NCBI RefSeq assembly: GCF_002847525.1
Contig: NZ_PKKM01000003.1
Span: forward strand, 62,001-126,000
Origin: Schaalia odontolytica
Lineage (GTDB): Bacteria > Actinomycetota > Actinomycetes > Actinomycetales > Actinomycetaceae
Reading direction: 5' to 3'
Length of the DNA: 64,000 nucleotides
In this document: piece by piece, positions 9,682 through 18,295 of the stretch
Layout: each line of letters begins with the position of its first letter
Numbering within the stretch: the first letter of the stretch is position 1
Program-made: the position numbers and the translations under genes
Notes under the pieces: generated by a model
Told to the model about the DNA's origin: nothing
Seen by the model: the letters and a program-made list of their open reading frames with translations, nothing else
Databases searched by the model: none

Positions 9682-9786
9682 AGCACCCATTGCAACACAC
9701 CAAACCCCCTACCGGTCAGTAACGTGTGTCGCTTCACGCGGCGAACAAGTGCGCACGACCACAAACATGTGGGGCACAATGGGTGC

Positions 9787-10809
9787 GTGAGCATCACCGA
9801 GAGCCCCTCGCCCATCCCATCCCCGGCCTCGCCGACCGTCTCGCCTGACGAGCAAAACCCGGCCGCCGCGCGCAACGCCCCCAACCCCTACGCGCGCTTC
9901 GACCGCCGCGAGTGGGACCGCCTCGCCGATCGCACTCCCCTGCCCCTCACGCAGGAGGACATCGACCGCATCGCCTCACTCGGCGACCCCATCGACATGA
10001 CCGAGGTCGACACGATCTACCGGCCCCTGAGCGCACTGCTGCAGCTCTACATCGACGGGCGCCGCCGCACCGCCGCCGAGCGCCACGCCTTCCTCGGAGA
10101 GCCCGAAGGCCATTCGACCCCCTTCGTCATCGGCATCGCCGGCTCGGTCGCCGTCGGAAAGTCAACGGTCGCACGCCTCCTCCAGCTGCTGCTCTCCCGC
10201 TGGGACTCCACCCCGCGCGTGGACCTGGTGACCACCGACGGCTTCCTCTACCCGAACCGGATCCTGCAGGAACGCTCCCTCATCGCCCGCAAGGGATTCC
10301 CCGAGTCCTACGACCGTTCGGCCCTCATTTCGTTCCTCGCCTCGGTGAAGGCCGGCAACCCGCACGCGAAGGCCCCCGTGTACTCGCACGTCACCTACGA
10401 CATCGTGCCCGACACCTACATCGACGTGGATCGCCCCGACATCCTCATCGTCGAGGGCCTCAACGTGCTCCAGCCTCCCCGCTCGGCGCCCGGATCCATC
10501 TCGGTGGCCGTCTCGGACTACTTCGATTTTTCTATCTACGTCGACGCCGACGAGAAGCTCATCGAGCAGTGGTACGTCGATCGTTTCCTCAAGCTGCGCG
10601 CGACCGCATTCTCCCGCGAAGACTCCTACTTCAAGACCTACGCATCCCTCACCGACGACGAGGCCGCCTCGACCGCCCACGTCGTCTGGAACGCGATCAA
10701 CCTGCCGAACCTGCGCGAGAACATCCGCCCCACCCGCGAGCGCGCGACCCTCATCTTCACGAAGGGCCCCGACCACCGCGTCGAATCGCTGTCGATCCGC
10801 AAGGACTGA
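9787..10809 (+). CDS. coaA: Pantothenate kinase type I
   Basis: Phosphorylates pantothenate with ATP, the first and regulated step of coenzyme A synthesis. A 340-residue product. The P-loop [11 protein letters not shown] is at 116-126, followed by TTDGFLYP and the family regions KGFPESYD and VEGLNVLQ. About 40 extra N-terminal residues are rich in proline and serine. The start is GTG at 9787; no strong ribosome-binding site precedes it, so a leaderless message or a slightly different start is possible. Codons upstream in the same frame are antisense to glmS and not part of the gene. It is divergent from glmS and the only plus-strand gene before 21213. Confidence 0.94.
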   Translation: MSITESPSPIPSPASPTVSPDEQNPAAARNAPNPYARFDRREWDRLADRTPLPLTQEDIDRIASLGDPIDMTEVDTIYRPLSALLQLYIDGRRRTAAERHAFLGEPEGHSTPFVIGIAGSVAVGKSTVARLLQLLLSRWDSTPRVDLVTTDGFLYPNRILQERSLIARKGFPESYDRSALISFLASVKAGNPHAKAPVYSHVTYDIVPDTYIDVDRPDILIVEGLNVLQPPRSAPGSISVAVSDYFDFSIYVDADEKLIEQWYVDRFLKLRATAFSREDSYFKTYASLTDDEAASTAHVVWNAINLPNLRENIRPTRERATLIFTKGPDHRVESLSIRKD

Positions 10810-10825
10810 TCCCATCCACACACAA

Positions 10826-10862
10826 ACGAGGCCGCAGCCGGAAAACCCGGCCACGGCCTCGT
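10826..10862. terminator. Bidirectional terminator between coaA and the secreted protein gene
   Basis: Long hairpin: outer arms ACGAGGCCG (10826-10834) and CGGCCTCGT (10854-10862), inner arms GCCGG and CCGGC, a 2x2 internal mismatch and an AAAAC loop. It lies 17 bp after coaA and 19 bp after the convergent gene at 10881, so it can serve both. Confidence 0.85.
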
Positions 10863-10880
10863 CTCATGTGGAGCTAACGA

Positions 10881-13800
10881 TTAGCCGATCCACGCGCCCG
10901 AGGGCGTGAAGTGATACCACGACCAACCGATGAGTTCCCAACCGGTGGCCATGGAGCCGTTCGAGCGCAGGTAGAACCAGACGGGTCCTTCCTGGTACCA
11001 GCCGGTGGTCATCGCGCCATTGGCACCCAGGTGGTACCAAGTGCCACCGAGGAGCTGCCAGCCGGTGACCATGGAACCGGAGGGCGACAGGTAGTACCAG
11101 GCGCCGCCGTCCTTGACCCAACCGGTGCGCATGACGCCGGAGGAGGACAGGTAGAACCAGGTCCCGTCGATCTGGGTCCAGCCGGTCGCCATCTGGCCGG
11201 TCGCGGGTGCGAGGTAGTACCAGGAGCCGCGGTCCATGATCCAGCCGTACTGCTGGGCGCCGCTGGAGCCGTGGTAGTACCAGTGTCCACCGTCGTAGAC
11301 CCAGCCCATCTTCAGGTAGCCGCTCGCGTCGAAGCGGTAGGTCTGCCCGTCGATGACGAGGGTCTCGTTGGCCGCGTAGGTGCCGTCAGAGTAGCTGTAC
11401 CACCAACCGAAGTAGCCGGACTTCCACTGGCCGGTACGAGGCTGGGGCGCGGGATCCGGGGTCGGAGCCGGGGTGGGATCAACGGTCGGCTCGGGGGCCG
11501 GGGTCGGGTCCACGGTGGGCTGCGGGTCCGGAGTGGGCTGCGGGTCGGGCGTCGGCTGCGGGTCCGGAGTCGGAGCCGGGTTCTCGATCGTCACCCAGTA
11601 CAGGAAGCGCGAATCGCCACCACCAACAGCGTGGAGCACAACCTGCGAGGTCTCGCCCTCACCGAGCTCGACTTCCTGCGTCGTCTTGTCGGCCGGGTTG
11701 ACGAGCATCAGGTGCGCGTTTGCGCTCGGCTTCTTGACGGTCAGGGTGATGTCCTGAGCGGTCTCGGCCAGCGAACCGTTGTCGGTGCGCGGGTCGAGGA
11801 GGTAGGACGGGTAGCGGGTCTGGCCGGTCAGGGCGTTGACAACCATGAAGCCCTTGGGGGCCGTGGTGGAGTCACCGAAGATTTCGGCGGACTTGACGGT
11901 CTCCAGGCCCTTCAGCTGCTCGAAGTAGCCGACGACGACGTCGCCGGGCAGGCCGTCATTGACGGAGCCGACGTTGGTCACCGACATGTCAACCAGGCCG
12001 ACGGCCTCGTTGGCGGCCTTGGCCTCGTCGCCGGAGGCGAAGTCACCGTACTTGTAGCCGCTCAGCGAGGGGGCGGTGCCGCGAGCCGCGTACTGGCCGG
12101 GCTTGTAGGCGACGAACGTGGAGTTCATGGCCTTCGTGTAGTTACCGATGTAGGTGACGTTGCCGAAGATGTTGGAGAACTCGTAGAACGAACGCGTCGG
12201 CGCACCATCGTGGTCGATGATCGAGGAGCGGTCGTAGCCGTTGTACTCCATGCGGAACAGGCCGAACCACTTCTGGCCGGTCGCCAGGCCCAGGGAGGGA
12301 ACGATCGACTTCTCGGAGGCGGACACGTTGGCGTCCCAGTTGTAGTCCAGGTACTGGCCGTACAGGATCGGGCTGGAGCCGTCACCGGTGAGGCCCTTGA
12401 GGCCGTATTCGCGCTGCTTCTTCCAGGTGTTGGTGTTCAGCAGGTCCATGACGACTCGGCTCGGAGCCGGGCCACCGTTGGCGCCCCAGTAGTACTTGTC
12501 CCAGCTGAGCAGGTCAGGCTTGGCGTTCTCAACGTAGTAGCTCAGGTTCGCGTCGCGGTACCAGGAGGGGTCGTCCCAGGAGTTGGCGTGGACGACGGCG
12601 CCGGGGATGTTCTGCTTGGACCAGGAGAACCAGTTCTTGAAGCACTCCGACTCGACGCGGTTGAATCCGCCCTCATCGCCGTACTGAATGTCGACCAGCG
12701 TGGACGCGTAGGGCTTCATGTAATCGTTCATGAAGTCGCGAGGTTCGCCCGCGTTGCACATGCTGTTCTTGCCGGTGGGGGCCTTGGCGAGGGCCCACGG
12801 CGCACCCTTGCCCAGGGACTCCATCATGGCGGTGTTGAACATGGGCAGGTCGTAGAACATCGGGAATGCGCCACCCGTGAGGTCGCGCTCGTTGGCGTCG
12901 AAGCCACCGCGGCCGTAGCCCTCGGAGGGAACCCACGCGGGCATCATGACGCCGTACTGCAGCGCGAGGGCCTGGGCGCGGTTGACGCCCCACTTGCCCT
13001 CCCCGGGGTTGAAGCCGGAGTAGCGCTCGTACATGGAGTTGTCGACTGCCGGAGCGACCGGGGTCTTGCCGGCGGGTAGGCCCCACACCTCGACGTCGTT
13101 AAAGGTCACGGCGGTGGCGATATTCTGCGGGGTCTGGGGCTCGGTCTCGTCATTCATCCAGATGCGAATGTTCTTGGCGAGGTGGTAGCTGTTGAAGTCC
13201 CAGTACCACAGGCCGCGCGCGTCGCGCGTGAGCGAGCCGTGGGTGACGATGGTCTTCCATTCGCCGCCGTCGGCCTCCTGAACGGCGATGGCCACGGAGT
13301 TACCGCCGTGCCAGCCCTGCACGCCGGCGGGCAGGGTCGGTGTGCCCCATCCGTTGACGCGGTGCACGTAGCGGGCCTCGCCCAGGTGCAGCTCAATGCC
13401 GGTGACACTGTTCGACCATTCATTCGCGCGAACGAGCGGATCGGAGGTCCACGTCGTCGTGGGATCGAGGTCGGTCAGGGCCGCGTTGTCGGCCTCGGTG
13501 CCGCCGTTGGCGGTCGCCGTCACGGGAACCATGACGTTGCCGCGGAAGTCGGTGTCCACCTTGGTGATGTTGACGACGTAGGTGGCTTCCTTGCCGTCCT
13601 TGGTCACGGTGGCGGTGATGACGTTCAGGCCGGTGGTGAGGTCGAGGTTGGACACGCGTCCGTCGGCATCCGGGGTCGCGCCGTTGATGGTGACGGTGGC
13701 ACCGTCAACCGCGCGGATACGGGCCGAGACGGTCTTCGCGTGGTAGTAGCCAGTGGCCGTGTAGGTGTGGGTCCCGGGGGCGAAGTCGACGGGCTTGCCG

Positions 13801-14597
13801 GGCTCGCCGTAGGGCAGCTGATCGATGACGAAGTCAACGACGAGGTCGGATGCGCCCGATCCCTGCTCGGGGGCATCGGGGTGGGGTACGACGGGGCGGG
13901 CTGCTTCGTGGTTACCGCCGGTGTCCTCGTTGCCGTAGGAGGTGATGGCGTTACCGTCAGCGTCGCAGGGCAGGAGCTTGATGTCGGACAGCGCCATGTC
14001 CTTCTTGCCGGGGGCGAGGGAGCGCAGGCCGGTCAGAGCGAAGACTCGCTTCGTGGTCGCCGGGAAGGTGACGTACTGTTCCTTGTTCCCGAACTGAAGG
14101 TCGCTTCCGTGCTTGACCTCGGTGCCGCCTTCCCACTTCCCCGCTGCGACGTTGGTCTTCCAGTCGGCGAAGGAGGCTTCGGCGGCCGGGTTACCGGGGT
14201 CCTCGTCAAAGGCGAAGACTCGGTACTCGCCCGGGAATTGGTCGTTGCCCAGGGTCGAATCGTAGGTGGGGCGCGGGGTCAGGCCGAGGCCGCAGACCTT
14301 GGTGCCGGGCGTGGGGTTCTGGACAGCGAGGGCGTGCGGGTATTCATCGAGGCCGCCCTTCCACTTGGTGGTCCAGAAGGTCTTGGTCGCGTCGGTACGG
14401 GTCGTGTCGTCGTCGACGAGGGCTGCGATCGTGCCGTTGGGTGCGCTTTCACCGACCTTTTCTTCGGAGGTCGCCCACAGGACGGTCGGGTGATACGGGG
14501 TTTCGGTGGCGGCGACGGCCGCGGCTGGTGCGAGGCCAAGCATGGTGGCCGCAAGAATCGGGGCTCCGAGTGCACCGATGATGGGTCTAGTCCCCAT
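10881..14597 (-). CDS. Large secreted glycan-active-like protein with choline-binding-type C-terminal repeats
   Basis: A 1238-residue exported protein. Start MGTRPIIGALG at 14597 has AAGGAG upstream; a longer frame to 14666 is unlikely. Order seen: signal peptide (about 1-32, ending PAAAVAATET); a low-similarity N-terminal region; a cadherin-like beta-sandwich (about 265-345); a discoidin/F5-8C-like domain (about 365-500); a TIM-barrel-like catalytic region (about 520-860) with acidic DIQYGDEGGF near 635 and LLSWDKYYW; a beta region; a Pro-rich linker with TPDPQP repeats (about 1003-1052); then about eight GW/YY repeats of the choline-binding type. I do not recognise the glycoside hydrolase family and assign no substrate. 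There is no LPxTG motif, so wall attachment would be through the repeats. It sits downstream of a sugar importer and has its own operator. Confidence 0.8.
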   Translation of the reverse strand: MGTRPIIGALGAPILAATMLGLAPAAAVAATETPYHPTVLWATSEEKVGESAPNGTIAALVDDDTTRTDATKTFWTTKWKGGLDEYPHALAVQNPTPGTKVCGLGLTPRPTYDSTLGNDQFPGEYRVFAFDEDPGNPAAEASFADWKTNVAAGKWEGGTEVKHGSDLQFGNKEQYVTFPATTKRVFALTGLRSLAPGKKDMALSDIKLLPCDADGNAITSYGNEDTGGNHEAARPVVPHPDAPEQGSGASDLVVDFVIDQLPYGEPGKPVDFAPGTHTYTATGYYHAKTVSARIRAVDGATVTINGATPDADGRVSNLDLTTGLNVITATVTKDGKEATYVVNITKVDTDFRGNVMVPVTATANGGTEADNAALTDLDPTTTWTSDPLVRANEWSNSVTGIELHLGEARYVHRVNGWGTPTLPAGVQGWHGGNSVAIAVQEADGGEWKTIVTHGSLTRDARGLWYWDFNSYHLAKNIRIWMNDETEPQTPQNIATAVTFNDVEVWGLPAGKTPVAPAVDNSMYERYSGFNPGEGKWGVNRAQALALQYGVMMPAWVPSEGYGRGGFDANERDLTGGAFPMFYDLPMFNTAMMESLGKGAPWALAKAPTGKNSMCNAGEPRDFMNDYMKPYASTLVDIQYGDEGGFNRVESECFKNWFSWSKQNIPGAVVHANSWDDPSWYRDANLSYYVENAKPDLLSWDKYYWGANGGPAPSRVVMDLLNTNTWKKQREYGLKGLTGDGSSPILYGQYLDYNWDANVSASEKSIVPSLGLATGQKWFGLFRMEYNGYDRSSIIDHDGAPTRSFYEFSNIFGNVTYIGNYTKAMNSTFVAYKPGQYAARGTAPSLSGYKYGDFASGDEAKAANEAVGLVDMSVTNVGSVNDGLPGDVVVGYFEQLKGLETVKSAEIFGDSTTAPKGFMVVNALTGQTRYPSYLLDPRTDNGSLAETAQDITLTVKKPSANAHLMLVNPADKTTQEVELGEGETSQVVLHAVGGGDSRFLYWVTIENPAPTPDPQPTPDPQPTPDPQPTVDPTPAPEPTVDPTPAPTPDPAPQPRTGQWKSGYFGWWYSYSDGTYAANETLVIDGQTYRFDASGYLKMGWVYDGGHWYYHGSSGAQQYGWIMDRGSWYYLAPATGQMATGWTQIDGTWFYLSSSGVMRTGWVKDGGAWYYLSPSGSMVTGWQLLGGTWYHLGANGAMTTGWYQEGPVWFYLRSNGSMATGWELIGWSWYHFTPSGAWIG
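10884..11438 (-). repeat. Repeats encoding a choline-binding/cell-wall-binding module
   Basis: About eight tandem units of roughly 20 codons encode the pattern GxMxTGWxxxxGxWYYL, with variants such as TGWQLLGGTWYHLG and TGWYQEGPVWFYL. This is the hallmark of the choline-binding repeat (CW_binding_1-like) of streptococcal and clostridial surface proteins. Units differ in sequence, so the array is old and not a recent expansion. The ligand in this organism is unknown. Confidence 0.8.
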
Positions 14598-14662
14598 GAG
14601 TTTAACTCCTTCGTCAGTATGGGGGTGGTGGCTGGGATCGGCCGTTAGACGACCGAAAATCC

Positions 14663-14683
14663 ACAATACCTAACACGTGTTAG
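14663..14683 (-). promoter_or_regulatory. LacI-type operator and -10 element of the secreted protein gene
   Basis: Perfect 14-bp palindrome CTAACACGTGTTAG at 14670-14683, 73-86 bp before the start codon. On the minus strand it is followed directly by TATTGT (14663-14668), a possible -10, so the operator would fill the promoter spacer. Variants occur at 18169 and 21154, next to the other genes of the island. Confidence 0.75.
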
Positions 14684-14718
14684 TTTTTTGAGAAAGAACC
14701 TCCTTTTAGGTAGAGAAG

Positions 14719-14751
14719 ATCCCCGCGGGTGCGAGGGGCACCCGCGGGGAT
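14719..14751 (-). terminator. Terminator of the sugar permease genes
   Basis: Perfect 14-bp stem ATCCCCGCGGGTGC/GCACCCGCGGGGAT with a 5-nt loop, 6 bp after the stop of the downstream permease gene. It separates the importer transcript from the secreted protein gene, which has its own promoter. Confidence 0.88.
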
Positions 14752-14756
14752 GAGGA

Positions 14757-15686
14757 TCAGAACTTCAGACCGCCGTCTTCGATGCCGCGGAAGAAGAACT
14801 TCTGGCTGAAGGCGAAGACCAGGACGACGGGGATCATCGCCACGACGGCGCCGGCCAGCACGAGCTGGTAGGTCACACCCTGGGGCGAGTTCTGGATGGC
14901 CGTCAGCGTCAGCATCAACGTCTGCTTATTCGGGTCGGGCAGCATGAGCAGCGGGAAGATGAAGTCGGACCAGGCCCCGATGAACGAGGTCAGGCCGACG
15001 ACAGTCAGCGTACCGCGCACCTGAGGCAGGAAGATCGACCAGAAGCGGCGCAGCTCGCCCGCACCATCGATGAGGGCTGCATCCTCAATCTCGTCGGGAA
15101 TGCCCATGAACGCAGCACGCATCATGAGGATCTGGAACGGGCCGATCATGGCCACCATCCACACGCCGGGGAGCGTGTTGTACAAGTCCAGCTGCACCAT
15201 CATCTTGAACAGCGAGAGCATGATCGACTCGAAGGGGAAGATCATGGCGGACAGGACCACGAAGTACATGATGTTGCGGCCGGTCCACCCGCGCCTCGAC
15301 AGCATGTAGCCGCCAATGCACGACAGGATGACGTTCGAGGAGACAGTCAGGGCCGCAAGAATCGCGGAGTTCTTGATGGATAGCAGGATGTTGGTCCGCT
15401 CGAAGAGGACGTAGAAGGAGTCGAGCGACCACTGCTGCGGCAGCATGGTCGCGCCCTGACCGAAGACGGATTCGCCGGGTGCCTTGAAGGCCGCCATAAG
15501 GGGCAGCACGAGGGGGCCGACCAGGATGAGGGCGACGACGACGAGGAGGGCGTAGCGGGCGACGAGGGCGCCACCGCGCATCTGACGCGAGGCAACGTTG
15601 CGCCCCTGGCGCTCGAGTCGGCGTTCCTTGCGCCACTCGGCGAAGCGCTCACCGAAGGTCGCGGTGCTCGAAGTTGCGGTGCTCAT
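14757..15686 (-). CDS. Carbohydrate ABC transporter permease, MalG type
   Basis: One of two membrane subunits of a binding-protein-dependent sugar importer. A 309-residue product with six predicted spans. The cytoplasmic EAA loop is visible as EIEDAALIDGAG with the following FLPQV, which contacts the ATPase. The ATG at 15686 overlaps the end of the upstream permease by 4 bp. No ATPase gene is present in the island, so a shared MsiK-like ATPase elsewhere must energise the importer (inference from known actinobacterial CUT1 systems). Substrate is unknown; galactose-containing oligosaccharides are plausible from the adjoining beta-galactosidase. Confidence 0.92.
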   Translation of the reverse strand: MSTATSSTATFGERFAEWRKERRLERQGRNVASRQMRGGALVARYALLVVVALILVGPLVLPLMAAFKAPGESVFGQGATMLPQQWSLDSFYVLFERTNILLSIKNSAILAALTVSSNVILSCIGGYMLSRRGWTGRNIMYFVVLSAMIFPFESIMLSLFKMMVQLDLYNTLPGVWMVAMIGPFQILMMRAAFMGIPDEIEDAALIDGAGELRRFWSIFLPQVRGTLTVVGLTSFIGAWSDFIFPLLMLPDPNKQTLMLTLTAIQNSPQGVTYQLVLAGAVVAMIPVVLVFAFSQKFFFRGIEDGGLKF

Positions 15687-16594
15687 GAGTCTTCAGCCTT
15701 CCTCTGCAGGCTCTGCGAAGCGATGATGAAGCCGAACGTGATGAGGAACAGGCACACCGAGGCGGCATCGCCCTGTCCCAGCGATCCGAAGGTCGGGTCG
15801 ACGATTCGGTCTCGGATGTACATCGTGAGTGTCTTCGTGGGCGAGGCGGATCCACCCAGCAGGTAGACCTCGGTGAAGATCTTCAGACAGCCGATCGTCG
15901 TCAGGGTGGCGACGAGGAACATCATGACCTTGACGCCCGGAACGGTGACGGTCAGGAAGCGGCGGATCGGCCCGGCGCCGTCGAGTTCGGCGGCTTCGTA
16001 CAGCGACTTGTCGACGTTCGCGAGGGCCGACAAGTACAGAATCATGTAGTAGGGCAGGCCCTGCCACAGGGTAATGATCATGGCGCAGAAGAGGATCAGC
16101 CACTGATTCGACAGGAATGGAATCGGGTCGAGGCCCCACGACGCCAGCATGTTGTTGATGGGTCCGCGCTGGTCCAGGAGGTAGCGCCACGCGAGCGAGA
16201 TGACGACCAGGGAGGAGATGGCCGGCAGGTAGTAGAGGGCGCGGAAGAAGCCGATGCCGGGCACGTGCGACTTGACGAGGAGAGCCAACAGCAGCGGCAG
16301 GAGCACCATGAGCGGGACGACGCAGACCGCGTAGATGAGGGAGTTCGTCAGCGACTGCCAGAACTCGGGATCCGACAGCACCGCGGTGTAGTTGTCGATG
16401 CCAACGAAGCGACCGATGCGTCCCATCGGCTTGGTCTTCGTGAACGACACGTAGACGGTCGTGATGAAGGGGTAGATGTAGAAGGAGATGACCGCGAGGA
16501 CCGGGAGGGTCACCCACAGCCAGGGAACCCAGCCCGGGCGGAATCGGGCGGCGCCATTGAGGGAGCGCGCCTGTGCGCTCTTACGTATCGGCAT
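15683..16594 (-). CDS. Carbohydrate ABC transporter permease, MalF type
   Basis: Partner permease of the importer, 303 residues with six spans after a hydrophilic N-terminus. Its EAA loop is SLYEAAELDGAG. It follows the binding-protein gene after a 106-bp gap that contains a strong hairpin, so the permeases are probably made in smaller amount than the lipoprotein. It overlaps the MalG-type gene by 4 bp. Assignment to the CUT1 family rests on the motif, the gene order and the paired permeases. Confidence 0.92.
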   Translation of the reverse strand: MPIRKSAQARSLNGAARFRPGWVPWLWVTLPVLAVISFYIYPFITTVYVSFTKTKPMGRIGRFVGIDNYTAVLSDPEFWQSLTNSLIYAVCVVPLMVLLPLLLALLVKSHVPGIGFFRALYYLPAISSLVVISLAWRYLLDQRGPINNMLASWGLDPIPFLSNQWLILFCAMIITLWQGLPYYMILYLSALANVDKSLYEAAELDGAGPIRRFLTVTVPGVKVMMFLVATLTTIGCLKIFTEVYLLGGSASPTKTLTMYIRDRIVDPTFGSLGQGDAASVCLFLITFGFIIASQSLQRKAEDS

Positions 16595-16661
16595 ACCAAA
16601 GTCCTTTTTCAGGGGTGCGCGGGGTCGTGAGCCGGCGGCCCGACGCTGGGCGAGGAATGCG

Positions 16662-16692
16662 TCGGGGGCCGAGGCCTAGCCTCGGCCCCCGA
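16662..16692 (-). terminator. Hairpin between the binding-protein and permease genes
   Basis: Perfect 14-bp stem TCGGGGGCCGAGGC/GCCTCGGCCCCCGA with a CTA loop, 8 bp after the binding-protein stop and 68 bp before the permease start. Its place inside an operon suggests partial termination or 3'-end protection that favours binding-protein expression. Confidence 0.82.
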
Positions 16693-16700
16693 GCGTTCAA

Positions 16701-18113
16701 TCAGTCTCCGAGAGCCTTGAGCTTCTCGTTCATCTGATCCTGAGCGGTCTTGAGGGCGGTCTTGGGATCGACCTCACCGCGGATGGCCTTGTTGACGTTC
16801 TCAATGAGGGCGTCCTTCACGGCGCCGGTCGCGTAGAAGACGTCGGTGTAGGCCTCGGCGTCCTTGGCGGCCTTAGCGGCCTCCTCGTAGGCGGCCTTGA
16901 AGACCGGGTCGTCGGCGATCTCCGGCGGGTTGGCGACGAGCTTGTCGAGGGCGTCGGTGGCAGCCGGGAAGATGATGGCGCCGCCGTCGTGCGTCCAGGC
17001 GTACTCGTTCTCAGCGTTGGTGATCCACTCGGCGAACTTCATGGCCAGGGGGGCGTTCTGCGTGGTGACGGAGACGCCGATGTACTGGCCTTCGAAGACG
17101 GGCTTGATGCCGGGGTTGGTCGGGAACGGGCCGACGCCGGTGTTCTGGTAGACCGTCTCGTTGTTCTTCTTGACGGACTTGAGGAACGAAGCGTTGGGCG
17201 TGCCGAAGGCGAGGTTGCCGTCGGTGTAGGCCTTGCCCGGGTCGGGCTCGCCGGTCAGGGAGTCCTTCGGGATGGCGCCGGAGGCGTAGAGCTCGGAGAG
17301 CTTGGTGACGTAGTTGATCGCAGCCTCGTTGTCGGCGAAGTCGAAGGCGGTCTTGTCGGCGTTGAGCAGGTTGACGCCCATGCCGTGCAGCTGAGCGATC
17401 ATGTACCACTCGGGCGAGCCGTAGATGCCGTAGTCTCCCTGTCCGTCGGCGCCGACCTTGGCGGCATCATCGAACAGCTCATCCATGGTCTTGGGCGGCA
17501 TGTTCTCGTCGAGACCAGCGCGCTTGAAGACTTCCTTGTTGTAGGTGGTGATGTAGGGGCCGAAGTACCAGGGCAGAGCCGTGTGGTGGTCGTTGGCGCC
17601 CAGGGCGGTGGAGTCCCAAATGGACTTCACGAACTTGTCACCAATGCCGGGGGCCTTGACGTCGTAGTCCATGAGGAGGTTGGACTTGGACAGGGCGAGG
17701 ATGGTGGAGGAGGGAACGTTGATGACGTCCGCCATCTTGCAGTTCGAGGCCTGAGCGGTCACGGTCTGGTCGAACTCGGCGCCGCCGCCCTGATCGGTCC
17801 AGTTGATCTTGACGCCGGGGTTGGCGTCCTCGAATTCCTTGATCTTGGCCTTGAAGAAGTCGCCGAAGTCGTTCTGCAGACCCTGGGTCTGGAACGTGAT
17901 CTCGCCTTCGACCTTCGAGGTGTCGATCTTCGAGTCGTCAAGGTTGCCCGCGGGGATGTCGCACGCGACATCGGGCTCAGGGATGGAACCGGCGGCGGTC
18001 GAACCGCCGCTCGAGCTGTCGGAGCTGGAGCCACCAGGGTTGCAGGCGGCCAGGCCGAGGGTGCTGAACATGGCGAGGGCGACAACGCCTGCGGCCATCT
18101 TCTTCTTCAACAT
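16701..18113 (-). CDS. Sugar ABC transporter substrate-binding lipoprotein
   Basis: Extracellular lipoprotein that captures the sugar and hands it to the permeases. The 470-residue product has a lipoprotein signal MLKKKMAAGVVALAMF, ending in LGLAAC with the lipidated cysteine at residue 24, followed by a Ser/Gly-rich linker. The remainder has the two-lobed CUT1 binding-protein pattern (for example NLLMDYDVKAPG, LPWYFGPYITTYNKEVF). It is the first gene of the importer transcript, with a LacI-type operator 56-69 bp before its start and a good ribosome-binding site GGAGG. The ligand is not determinable here. Confidence 0.93.
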   Translation of the reverse strand: MLKKKMAAGVVALAMFSTLGLAACNPGGSSSDSSSGGSTAAGSIPEPDVACDIPAGNLDDSKIDTSKVEGEITFQTQGLQNDFGDFFKAKIKEFEDANPGVKINWTDQGGGAEFDQTVTAQASNCKMADVINVPSSTILALSKSNLLMDYDVKAPGIGDKFVKSIWDSTALGANDHHTALPWYFGPYITTYNKEVFKRAGLDENMPPKTMDELFDDAAKVGADGQGDYGIYGSPEWYMIAQLHGMGVNLLNADKTAFDFADNEAAINYVTKLSELYASGAIPKDSLTGEPDPGKAYTDGNLAFGTPNASFLKSVKKNNETVYQNTGVGPFPTNPGIKPVFEGQYIGVSVTTQNAPLAMKFAEWITNAENEYAWTHDGGAIIFPAATDALDKLVANPPEIADDPVFKAAYEEAAKAAKDAEAYTDVFYATGAVKDALIENVNKAIRGEVDPKTALKTAQDQMNEKLKALGD

Positions 18114-18163
18114 GCGAAACCTCCATTGGTCCGTTCTTGTTGGTCGATCGATGGGATCGAGTC

Positions 18164-18199
18164 ACTAACTATCTCGTGTTAGTTGATGTCTGAATCATA
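18164..18199 (-). promoter_or_regulatory. Promoter and LacI-type operator of the importer
   Basis: CTATCTCGTGTTAG at 18169-18182 matches the island palindrome at 11 of 14 positions. The wider ACTAAC-N8-GTTAGT (18164-18183) is a perfect inverted repeat. Upstream on the minus strand is TATGAT (18194-18199), a good -10, which would place the operator at the transcription start. No clear -35 is visible. Confidence 0.65.
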
Positions 18200-18266
18200 G
18201 CGGCCTGTGACGCTTCGCGCATCATTTGCCAACAACTTTGCACATCGTTATCAAGCCGCAACATAA

Positions 18267-18295
18267 CAGGTTGGGGCTTAATCACCCCCAACCTG
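18267..18295 (-). terminator. Terminator overlapping the beta-galactosidase stop codon
   Basis: Perfect 10-bp stem CAGGTTGGGG/CCCCAACCTG with a 9-nt loop. On the minus strand the left arm encodes the last codons (AQVGG) and the TAA stop lies in the loop, so terminator and coding end overlap. Confidence 0.82.

Noticed and set aside
8017-9786. Long N-terminal extension of coaA in the same frame
   Set aside because: It is the complement of glmS; pantothenate kinase similarity begins only after the GTG at 9787.
9682-9786. glmS ribozyme upstream of glmS
   Set aside because: The 105-bp gap to coaA is too short and lacks the pseudoknot core; the ribozyme is a Firmicutes feature.
10881-14597. GH85 endo-beta-N-acetylglucosaminidase assignment
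   Set aside because: Domain surroundings fit, but I see none of the GH85 active-site motifs, so no family is claimed.
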